DNA of 44,691 nt from Candidatus Kerfeldbacteria bacterium (GTDB lineage: Bacteria > Patescibacteriota > Patescibacteriia > SBBC01): positions 66,479-111,169 of the forward strand of contig JACQPY010000017.1 of the NCBI GenBank assembly GCA_016207275.1, given 5' to 3'. The notes below the pieces were generated by a model. The model worked only from the letters and a program-made list of their open reading frames with translations, was not told the DNA's origin and did no database searches. Every line of letters begins with the position of its first letter. Within the stretch, counting starts at the first letter, position 1. Both the position numbers and the translations under genes were made by a program. Positions 39,052-44,691 of the stretch are shown one piece after another.

Positions 39052-41628
39052 ATGCTGGCGGTCGTTACACCAATCGATTTTGAACTAACGTCTGAGACCG
39101 TGACCAAGCTGTCGGACAGCCAGGTTTTTGGCGCGGCTATCTGGGTTGTGGTCGCGCTCGGCATCACCCTGCTGGCAGTGCTGATTCTGCGCTGGCTGCT
39201 CCACTACCTGGCGCGGACCTCGGTCAGCATGCAAAAGGTGGTGCTGCTGGCGACTGTCCCCAAAGAACAAAGTGAGGAGAAGCAGCAGCGGCCGCTTGAT
39301 CCAAAAGAGGTACTGGCTCAGCTCGAAACGTTTGTCTTAAACCTCGGCGGCTTGCCGGCCCAACGGTCAGCCAACGTCATCAAGAACGCCTGGGACAACT
39401 TCTGGTTTGGCCGGAACGATGAGCTGGCTTTTGAAATTGTGGCTGACCAGGGGGTGATTAAGTTTTTCGTGGTCGTGCCTCGACACCTGCAGCAGTTGGT
39501 TGAGCTGCAGCTCCACGCCCAGTACCCCAAGGCGTACCTGGAAGCGGTGACTGACTACAACATTTTTTCGGCGCGAGGGCAGATCATGGGCGGTTACCTC
39601 AACCTGACGAAACGCAGTATGTTTCCGATTCGCACCTACAAGAAGCTTGACGCTGATCCGCTGAACGCCCTGACCAACGTCTTGTCGAAGATTGGCGAGG
39701 ACGCTGGCGCGGCTATCCAAGTTACGCTCCGGCCGGCCCGCGGCCACTGGCAGCAGCCGGGGCAACGCGTCGCCCACCGGCTGCAGCACGGTAAAAAGCT
39801 GTCCGAAGCCATGGGCGCGACTGGCATGGCCGGGGCGCTAAAGACGGCGGCCACGGTCACAACCAGCAGCCTGCGCTCCTCCTCGACCGAACAATCGGCA
39901 CAGAACCGCATGCCCTACCTGACGCCGATGGAACAGGAGTTGGTCAAAGCGCTTGAGGAAAAAGCCAGCAAGCCCGGTTTTGAGGTAAATATCCGGCTGG
40001 TGTCATCGGCGCCCGATGTCCAGCGAACCCGCGCCAACTTAATCAACCTGACCAATGCCTTTACCCAGTACCGCGGCCAGGAAACGGAAAACGGTTTTGT
40101 CCGCCGGCGCTTGATTCGCCGCAGCGCGTTTATCGAAGCCTTCATCTACCGGCACTTTAGTCAACGGCACAAGTTCATTTTGAACAGCGAAGAAGTAACC
40201 TCACTGTGGCACTTGCCGTTGCCGACCACTGAGACGCCGAACATTTTGTGGCTGCACGCCCGGACTGCGCCGGCGCCGGCCAACCTGCCGGCTGAAGGTA
40301 TCAGCCTGGGCAAGAACGTCTTCCGCAGCGTTGAGCGAGTAGTCAACCTCAAACGCGACGACCGACGTCGGCACGTCTACATCATCGGCATGACCGGCTC
40401 AGGCAAGTCGGTCTTGATGGCGGAGATGGCGAAGCAGGACATTCGCAATGGCGAGGGCGTCTGCGTGGTTGACCCGCACGGTTCGCTGGTCGAGGACATC
40501 ATCCAGAGCATTCCGCGCGAGCGGTTCGACGACGTGGTCTACTTTGATCCCTCCGACGTCGAGCGGCCGGTCGGGCTTAACATGCTCGAGGCCAAGAACG
40601 CCCAGGAGCGCGATTTTGCCGTCCAGGAAATGATCGCCATTTTCTACAAGCTTTTTCCGCCGGAGATGATCGGGCCGATGTTCGAACACAACATGCGCAA
40701 CGCCATGCTGACGTTGATGGAAGACCAGGAGTATCCCGGGACGATTGCCGAGATCCCGCGCATCTTCACCGACACCGCCTTCCAAAAGTACAAGGTGGCG
40801 AAGCTGACTGATCCGGTGGTCCGCAGCTTCTGGGAAAAAGAAATGGCCAAAACGTCGGATTTCCACAAGTCGGAAATGCTCGGCTATCTGATTTCCAAGG
40901 TCGGCCGGTTCGTCGAGAACGCGATGATGCGCAACATCATTGGCCAGCCTGGCTCGGGCTTCAACCTGCGTCAGATGATGGACCAGAAAAAAATCCTGCT
41001 GGTTAACCTGTCGAAAGGCAAGGTCGGCGAAGTCAACGCCAACCTGCTCGGCTTGATTATCGTCTCCAAGCTGCAGATGGCTGCCTTGTCGCGGGCTGAT
41101 ACTCCCGAACACCAGCGCAGTGACTTCTACCTGTACATTGACGAGTTTCAGAACTTCATTACTGACTCGATCGCCACGATTCTATCCGAGGCGCGAAAGT
41201 ACAAGCTCAACCTGACCATGGCTCACCAGTACATGGGCCAGCTGGTCCAGGGCCAGGACACCAAGATCCGCGACGCCGTGCTCGGCAACGTCGGGACGAT
41301 GATCGCCTTCCGCATCGGCGTGGATGACGCCGAAATTTTGGAAAAACAATACGCGCCGGTGTTCTCGCTGTTCGACCTGGTCAACATCGACCGCTTCAAT
41401 GCCTACGTCCGGCTGTTGATTGACAACCGCGTGTCAAAACCGTTCAGCCTGGCCACCTTTCCGCCGGCGCCCGGCAGCCCGGCCATCGCCGCCGAAGTCA
41501 AGCGATTGTCGAGCACAAAGTACGGCCGCGATCGGGCGATTGTCGAAGCGGAGATTTTGGAACGCAGCCGGCTCGGCTCGGCCACGGCTGCGCCGCCCGC
41601 TCAACCAATGGCCGAACGGAGGTTTTAG
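39052..41628 (+). CDS. TraG/VirD4-like conjugative-type ATPase (CPR form)
   Basis: 858 residues from ATG 39052 (AGAGGA in front); the track start at 38959 lies within the previous gene. An N-terminal membrane helix (VFGAAIWVVVALGITLLAVL) is followed by a ~380-residue alpha/beta region and then a hexameric RecA-type ATPase: Walker A IIGMTGSGKSVLMAEM (~446), VCVVDPHGSLVEDII, Walker B DFYLYIDEFQNF (~693) and the conserved LTMAHQYMGQL. It resembles VirD4/TraG/TrwB coupling proteins and DUF87-type translocation ATPases. In CPR such proteins occur with VirB2/TrbC-like pilins, and one follows here after HicBA. It may move DNA or pili across the membrane. Confidence 0.88.
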   Translation: MLAVVTPIDFELTSETVTKLSDSQVFGAAIWVVVALGITLLAVLILRWLLHYLARTSVSMQKVVLLATVPKEQSEEKQQRPLDPKEVLAQLETFVLNLGGLPAQRSANVIKNAWDNFWFGRNDELAFEIVADQGVIKFFVVVPRHLQQLVELQLHAQYPKAYLEAVTDYNIFSARGQIMGGYLNLTKRSMFPIRTYKKLDADPLNALTNVLSKIGEDAGAAIQVTLRPARGHWQQPGQRVAHRLQHGKKLSEAMGATGMAGALKTAATVTTSSLRSSSTEQSAQNRMPYLTPMEQELVKALEEKASKPGFEVNIRLVSSAPDVQRTRANLINLTNAFTQYRGQETENGFVRRRLIRRSAFIEAFIYRHFSQRHKFILNSEEVTSLWHLPLPTTETPNILWLHARTAPAPANLPAEGISLGKNVFRSVERVVNLKRDDRRRHVYIIGMTGSGKSVLMAEMAKQDIRNGEGVCVVDPHGSLVEDIIQSIPRERFDDVVYFDPSDVERPVGLNMLEAKNAQERDFAVQEMIAIFYKLFPPEMIGPMFEHNMRNAMLTLMEDQEYPGTIAEIPRIFTDTAFQKYKVAKLTDPVVRSFWEKEMAKTSDFHKSEMLGYLISKVGRFVENAMMRNIIGQPGSGFNLRQMMDQKKILLVNLSKGKVGEVNANLLGLIIVSKLQMAALSRADTPEHQRSDFYLYIDEFQNFITDSIATILSEARKYKLNLTMAHQYMGQLVQGQDTKIRDAVLGNVGTMIAFRIGVDDAEILEKQYAPVFSLFDLVNIDRFNAYVRLLIDNRVSKPFSLATFPPAPGSPAIAAEVKRLSSTKYGRDRAIVEAEILERSRLGSATAAPPAQPMAERRF

Positions 41629-41638
41629 TTCAAAGAAC

Positions 41639-41666
41639 TTGAAAAAAGTTGAGAACTCGTTATAAT
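41639..41666 (+). promoter_or_regulatory. Promoter of the hicBA pair
   Basis: TTGAAA (41639-41644), a 16-base spacer and TATAAT (41661-41666). It is only 11 bases before ATG 41678, so the AAGGAG sequence at 41670 would be cut by the transcript start. Confidence 0.65.
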
Positions 41667-41677
41667 GCTAAGGAGTT

Positions 41678-42025
41678 ATGGCAAAGCCCAAGAATACTGT
41701 AGAACGCGGAAGAATCCGCTGGATTGTGTTTAGAGAAGGCGATACGTGGTATGGCGTGGCGCTTGAGTTTAATTTGGTTGTCGAAGCAGATCATCCGCAA
41801 ACCGCATTGTTTGAGTTACACAGCGCAATCGAGGGCTATCTCGAGGCGGTAAAGAGTGCAAGGATGAGACCAATCGTGTTAAACCAACAGCCAGACTTTG
41901 AGTATGCTCTATTATGGAAGTTATTGAATGCCAAAAGAGTTCACTCACGAAGCGGAACTCAGGCACGTGCGCGCATTAGTCCACAACAGGTATTTAGTTT
42001 TGGGACGGTGCCGCAGCATGCTTAA
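41678..42025 (+). CDS. hicB: HicB-like antitoxin
   Basis: 115 residues. Partial RNase H fold typical of HicB: RGRIRWIVFREGDTWYGVAL, EFNLVVEADHPQTALFELHS, AIEGYLEAVKSARM. The C-terminal VFSFGT ending matches the usual tail of HicB2-type antitoxins. Pairs with the next gene, 5 bases downstream. Codon use and GC content are lower than those of neighbouring genes, suggesting acquisition by transfer. HicB commonly also represses its own promoter. Confidence 0.8.
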   Translation: MAKPKNTVERGRIRWIVFREGDTWYGVALEFNLVVEADHPQTALFELHSAIEGYLEAVKSARMRPIVLNQQPDFEYALLWKLLNAKRVHSRSGTQARARISPQQVFSFGTVPQHA

Positions 42026-42030
42026 TCGCT

Positions 42031-42264
42031 ATGCCTCGTGGGGTTTTCAACTGGACGTTTGATGATGCAGTAAAGTTTCTTAGGGCACACGGCTTCTCTC
42101 TCGTTCGTACAGAGGGAAGTCATTATTTTTATGCTGGCTATCAAAATGGTAAGCCGAGACTCGTCCACGTACAGTTTCACGGCAAGGCATCTTTGAAGCC
42201 GAGGACCATTAAAAGCATCATCGCGCAGTCTGGTATTCCTAAAGAAGAATGGATAGATACGTGA
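42031..42264 (+). CDS. hicA: HicA/YcfA-like mRNA interferase toxin
   Basis: 77 residues. HicA toxins are small dsRBD-fold ribonucleases. Present: FDDAVKFLRAHGFSLVRTEG, the catalytic His in GSHYFYAG, VHVQFHGKASLKPRTIKSII and the closing AQSGIPKEEW. All conserved positions are present, so it should be active if expressed. Order hicB-hicA is the reverse of the classic E. coli hicAB. Its 3' end overlaps the pilin start. Confidence 0.87.
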   Translation: MPRGVFNWTFDDAVKFLRAHGFSLVRTEGSHYFYAGYQNGKPRLVHVQFHGKASLKPRTIKSIIAQSGIPKEEWIDT

Positions 42265-42620
42265 GGTTTAATCGTCTCATCAGTTTGGTAATGTTTGCTC
42301 CGTTTGTTTTCGTGGCGACCGTTTTCGCGGCCACACCGTTCTCGATTGAAGACATTGGCGGGGGAGTGGGATTGGGAACCGCCGACCTGAAGAACACCGT
42401 CGTGACCACCATCTCATGGGTCCTCGGTATTCTGGCCTTAGCCGCTTTTGCCTTTCTCATCTTTGGATTTGCCGACCTGCTGATTGCCGGCGACAGCGAA
42501 GTCGTGCGGACGCGCGCTACTCGGATTATTACCGGCGCGTTGATCGGCTTAATCGTCGTGCTGCTGGCCTGGGCGATCGTCATTTTCGTGGCGGGCACGA
42601 CGCGGAACGTGACGGCTTGA
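42249..42620 (+). CDS. VirB2/TrbC-like pilin subunit
   Basis: 123 residues from ATG 42249 (overlaps hicA by 16 bases); GTG 42261 is an alternative. Signal-like N-terminus (LISLVMFAPFVFVATVFAAT), then a hydrophilic patch (DIGGGVGLGTADLKNTVVTT) and two membrane helices (ISWVLGILALAAFAFLIFGFAD, ITGALIGLIVVLLAWAIVIF), the usual pattern of T4SS-related pilins in CPR. The upstream TraG-like ATPase supports this. Translational overlap with hicA ties its expression to the toxin pair unless a separate promoter lies within hicA. Confidence 0.72.
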   Translation: MDRYVRFNRLISLVMFAPFVFVATVFAATPFSIEDIGGGVGLGTADLKNTVVTTISWVLGILALAAFAFLIFGFADLLIAGDSEVVRTRATRIITGALIGLIVVLLAWAIVIFVAGTTRNVTA

Positions 42621-42698
42621 CCCCGTTAGAGAGCCCTAAATAATTAGTTCCATGTTAGGTGGTAGTTGTCAGATATTTCACGCGACTCTTTAACGGGG

Positions 42699-42727
42699 TT
42701 GACACATTACTATAGTGAGCGTAGGGT
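42699..42727 (+). promoter_or_regulatory. Promoter of the small ORF/RNA unit
   Basis: TTGACA (42699-42704), 17-base spacer, TAGGGT (42722-42727). The -10 box is weak but the -35 is perfect. ATG 42736 follows 8 bases after the -10. Confidence 0.5.
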
Positions 42728-42735
42728 GTCGGTAC

Positions 42736-42783
42736 ATGACATTCCAGACCAACAACGCGAATAATTTTCTACCCGCTGGCTAG
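42736..42783 (+). CDS. 15-codon ORF or small RNA with terminator
   Basis: ATG 42736 opens a 15-residue frame (MTFQTNNANNFLPAG) ending at TAG 42781, followed by an intrinsic terminator at 42804. The -10 box-to-ATG distance (8) fits the leaderless pattern seen elsewhere. The transcript would be ~97 bases, with a CCGCT-GGCT-AGCGG hairpin before the terminator. It could be a tiny protein, a leader peptide or a non-coding RNA. Confidence 0.45.
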   Translation: MTFQTNNANNFLPAG

Positions 42784-42803
42784 CGGTCTGTTTGCAGTTG
42801 CTG

Positions 42804-42830
42804 GCCGGCGGAAAAATCGCCGGCTTTTTT
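42804..42830 (+). terminator. Intrinsic terminator of the small unit
   Basis: GCCGGCG-GAAAAAT-CGCCGGC, a perfect 7-bp stem, followed by TTTTTT. No longer ORF ends here, so it defines the end of the short transcript starting near 42734. Confidence 0.88.
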
Positions 42831-42835
42831 GTTAG

Positions 42836-42912
42836 CACCTCCCCTTAATAAGGGGAGGTTAGGCCAAGTGCCCGAGCGTTAGCGGCGGGCGCTGGCTAGG
42901 GAGGGGTCACGT
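42836..42912. repeat. CCCCTCC/GGAGGGG palindromic repeat
   Basis: CACCTCCCCTTAATAAGGGGAGGTTAGG forms an 8-bp hairpin (CCTCCCCT/AGGGGAGG), followed by a CTGGCTAGGGAGGGG segment. Same general family as the repeats near the DUF559 genes. Confidence 0.6.
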
Positions 42913-42980
42913 TCCCCTGTAGTTTAAAAAGAAACCCCGCTTGTCCTTTCAGCTCCCCTGTAGTTCAACTGGTACCCCGC
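42913..42980 (+). pseudogene. Two truncated 5' tRNA-Asn-like copies
   Basis: TCCCCTGTAGTTTAA at 42913 and TCCCCTGTAGTTCAACTGGT at 42954 match the acceptor/D-arm part of the complete tRNA-Asn at 43036. Neither is followed by an anticodon or T arm. They are remnants or targets of integration events. Confidence 0.65.
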
Positions 42981-43004
42981 ACCAGTGCTCGCCAATCTCG
43001 CACG

Positions 43005-43142
43005 GTACGGGGCAAGGAACGCTCGCTCTATCTGCTCCCCTGTAGTTTAATTGGTAAAACCCTGCACTGTTAATGCAGTGACTGTAGGTTCGAGTCCTAC
43101 CGGGGGAGCAGACAGCGTGTAGCTCCGCTGCTTGCCCCGTAC
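43005..43142. repeat. 12-bp perfect inverted repeat flanking tRNA-Asn
   Basis: GTACGGGGCAAG (43005-43016) and CTTGCCCCGTAC (43131-43142) flank the tRNA at 19 and 22 bases distance. In a precursor transcript they would pair and enclose the tRNA. Alternatively they mark ends of an inserted segment. Confidence 0.6.
43036..43108 (+). tRNA. tRNA-Asn (GTT anticodon)
   Basis: 73 bases. Acceptor TCCCCTG/CGGGGGA (one G-T pair), D arm GTTT/AAAC, anticodon stem CTGCA/TGCAG around CTGTTAA (anticodon GTT), and T arm GTAGG-TTCGAGT-CCTAC. Discriminator G at 43108 followed by CAG, so CCA is not encoded and must be added by CCA transferase. Typical bacterial Asn layout. Confidence 0.9.
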
Positions 43143-43365
43143 ACGACCTCGGTCCCCGACTTGATCTGGGAGATCCAGGGGAGTTGTGCGGGGTTAACGG
43201 AGAGGTTGGTGGTTCCCTGCCCGTCAAGTCTCGCCGGGTTCGTCCAGGAGAAGGCAGGCGGGGAGTCTACCCGGGGGAGCTGAGCGGACAAGGGCACTGC
43301 CTGCCCTGTACCGGAGCCCGCCATGCGGCGGGATAAACTCAGGCGCGCGAGCCGGGCGTCGTGAA
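43109..43365. other. GC-rich intergenic stretch with a tRNA 3'-end remnant
   Basis: No gene is convincing. GTCTACCCGGGGGAGC at 43265-43280 resembles the T-arm/acceptor 3' end of the nearby tRNA. GGCAGGC and GCCTGCC flank it as an inverted repeat. The minus-strand ORFs here lack ribosome binding sites and overlap the tRNA. Confidence 0.45.
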
Positions 43366-43369
43366 GGAG

Positions 43370-43467
43370 TTATCCACAGGTACTGGAGTTTGAATAAATG
43401 GGGATTGTAGGTCATACTAGATACTTAGAATATCTTTATAAAGAAGGATAAATAACAACTATCCACA
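43370..43467. other. AT-rich segment with two DnaA-box sequences
   Basis: TTATCCACA (43370-43378, perfect) and CTATCCACA (43459-43467, one mismatch) bound an AT-rich stretch including TACTAGATACTTAGAATATC and TTTATAAAGAAGGATAAATA. This could be a DnaA-regulated promoter or replication-related site. dnaA and dnaN are not in the window. Confidence 0.35.
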
Positions 43468-43472
43468 GGGGG

Positions 43473-43502
43473 TTGACTTCGAGTAAATCAAAATAGTAAA
43501 GT
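43473..43502 (+). promoter_or_regulatory. Promoter candidate for the five-residue-repeat protein
   Basis: TTGACT (43473-43478), 18-base spacer, TAAAGT (43497-43502). A second candidate is TTGAAT-N17-CATACT near 43390-43418. The ~90-base AT-rich leader before ATG 43593 contains GAGGAGCG and GGAGCG elements. Confidence 0.5.
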
Positions 43503-43592
43503 ATATATGGACGGTACATTTTAATTATAGAGGAGCGAAACCTTAAACTAATACTTAATTAACATTAACCAAATATAATTGGAGCGAAAAAT

Positions 43593-44691
43593 ATGCACCA
43601 CTTCATAAACGTTCTCAAGGGTACTGCCGTGATCATCGGCGTGGCGTACTCAGTTTTTTTCGTCACGTTGCCTGCGAACGCAGACGTATTTTCTATTGTT
43701 ACCACCGGTAAGTTGACGGTACAGACTAGCGCAGAAATTACCGGCACCATCTTCAATCCGCAGGGACCCGTACGGGTCAAAGACAACCTTCGGGTTGATG
43801 GTTCAGTGTACCGTGGCGGAGCAAAAGCCTTTACCGTAGCTGATGATCTTGATGTCCACGGAACCTTATCCCGTTCCAAGGGAGACTTGAAAATCGCCGA
43901 TAGCATTTACCAATTGGGTGGCGGACAGGTAACCTTTAGCGGAAACGTTGATGCGATAGGCGGCGTTGATGTTACCGGAGCAAACCTGACTGTTGGCGGA
44001 ACGGTGTTTGTGGTTGATGTTTCGACCGGTCTGATTACCACTGCTTCAGTTGATGGTACATCGTTAGTGGATGGAAGTGTTGCCTCCGCAGACATCGCTG
44101 TTGATACTATAACTGCGGCAGACATTGCTACGGGCGCAGTAACCACCACAGAGATTCTCGACAGCACCGTCGCCTCGGCCGACATCCTCCTCGACACCAT
44201 CGCTGCCGTTGACATTGCCGCCGGCGCAGTCGGCACCTCGGAGATCCTCGACGCCACCATCCTGACTGGAGACGTTGCTGCGGATACGCTTACTTCTGGG
44301 AATATCGCACTTGACACCATCGCTGCGGTTGACATCGCGACCGGTGGAGTGGCGAGCGCAGAGATCCTCGATGACTCGGTAGCTTCTGCCGACATCCTCC
44401 TCGACACCATTGCCGCCGTAGACATTGCCGCTGGTGCGGTTGGTACCTCGGAGATTGCTGATCTTGGTGTTGCTACCGCAGATATTGCCGCCAGTGCTGT
44501 GACGACTGCAGAAATCGCCGTTGACACCATTGCCGCGGTGGACATCGCCGCTGGTGGAGTCGGGACATCTGAAATTCTAGACGGCACGATTGCTGATGCC
44601 GACACCAACGGTGCTCTGACCGGCGCGTCGCTCGCTGCCGATACCCTGGTGGCTGGTGACATCGCGACCGGTGCGGTCGGCACCTTGGAGC
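43593..44691 (+). CDS. Secreted protein of five-residue (pentapeptide-like) repeats, 3' partial
   Basis: Open from ATG 43593 (GGAGCG at 43581) to the end of the window, at least 366 residues; missing from the ORF track because it has no stop in the window. Signal peptide: HHFINVLKGTAVIIGVAYSV then FFVTLPANAD. Residues ~30-150 are beta-rich (KLTVQTSAEITGTIFNPQGP, VRVKDNLRVDGSVYRGG). From ~155 on it is built of five-residue units with a central Ile/Val: DTIAA VDIAA GAVGT SEILD STVAS ADILL, a 30-residue superunit repeated with variations. This suggests a right-handed beta-helix related to pentapeptide repeats. Probably a surface fibre; function unknown. Confidence 0.82.
   Translation, partial: MHHFINVLKGTAVIIGVAYSVFFVTLPANADVFSIVTTGKLTVQTSAEITGTIFNPQGPVRVKDNLRVDGSVYRGGAKAFTVADDLDVHGTLSRSKGDLKIADSIYQLGGGQVTFSGNVDAIGGVDVTGANLTVGGTVFVVDVSTGLITTASVDGTSLVDGSVASADIAVDTITAADIATGAVTTTEILDSTVASADILLDTIAAVDIAAGAVGTSEILDATILTGDVAADTLTSGNIALDTIAAVDIATGGVASAEILDDSVASADILLDTIAAVDIAAGAVGTSEIADLGVATADIAASAVTTAEIAVDTIAAVDIAAGGVGTSEILDGTIADADTNGALTGASLAADTLVAGDIATGAVGTLE

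Noticed and set aside
41925-42063. Frameshift in hicB suggested by an overlapping frame starting MPKEFTHEAELRHV
   Set aside because: The annotated frame ends in VFSFGT, which fits the usual HicB tail, so the gene looks intact.
43097-43415. Minus-strand ORFs overlapping tRNA-Asn and its flanks
   Set aside because: No RBS, overlap with the tRNA and with repeat remnants.
43370-43467. Replication origin
   Set aside because: Only two DnaA-like boxes and no dnaA, dnaN or gyrase genes nearby; kept only as a DnaA-box observation.

Overview
The window looks like a chromosome segment of a Candidate Phyla Radiation (Patescibacteria) bacterium of fairly high GC content. The evidence is indirect: a shortened HrcA, a large set of low-complexity secreted proteins, DUF5666 and DUF3467 proteins, membrane-anchored cohesin proteins, a CPR-type TraG/VirD4-like ATPase with a small VirB2-like pilin, paired DUF559 nucleases, and many small membrane proteins with no clear family. 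TGA is used as an ordinary stop, for example in many ATGA gene overlaps, so the Gracilibacteria/SR1 code does not apply. No rRNA gene is present to settle the lineage.

Region 1 (1-14327) is a surface-protein locus. It holds the 3' part of a giant repetitive adhesin-like protein, then a second secreted protein with the same C-terminal domain, a DUF916/WxL-interacting-like membrane protein, a secreted Ig-domain protein ending in a type I dockerin, and three consecutive membrane-anchored cohesin proteins. The dockerin and cohesin genes together suggest a small cellulosome-like or S-layer-like docking system on the cell surface. This is the most interesting system in the window.

Region 2 (14351-18587) is a CIRCE-controlled heat-shock operon: hrcA, grpE, an Hsp20 gene, a zinc-ribbon gene and dnaK. 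dnaK stops at an in-frame TAA just before a recognisable EEVK-type tail. A second perfect CIRCE precedes dnaJ at 28607, so both chaperone loci are probably repressed by this HrcA.

Region 3 (18600-31651) is a patchwork of small operons. It contains two DUF559 nuclease genes fused to palindromic repeats, a P-loop kinase/small membrane protein/Nudix operon, a DEAD-box helicase, a CYTH phosphatase, msrB with an alpha/beta hydrolase, a GIY-YIG nuclease set among REP-like repeats, small orphan genes (one probably frameshifted), a four-gene operon ending in a CopC-fold protein, DUF3467, dnaJ and a DUF5666 protein.

Region 4 (31659-38318, all minus) holds dus, an anchored hypothetical, cysS, a 73-bp tandem repeat, a small membrane protein, a membrane-tethered single-AAA Clp-like ATPase, a CorA-like transporter without a visible GMN motif, and a secreted hypothetical.

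Region 5 (38447-44691) carries a TraG/VirD4-like ATPase, a HicBA toxin-antitoxin pair, a pilin-like protein, a tiny ORF/small RNA unit, tRNA-Asn(GTT) surrounded by partial tRNA copies, an AT-rich stretch with DnaA-box sequences, and the start of a secreted protein built of five-residue repeats.

One pattern recurs across the window. Many first genes of transcription units begin 6-8 bases after an extended -10 box (TGnTATACT or similar). This implies leaderless mRNAs, while downstream genes rely on Shine-Dalgarno sequences or overlapping stop/start codons.
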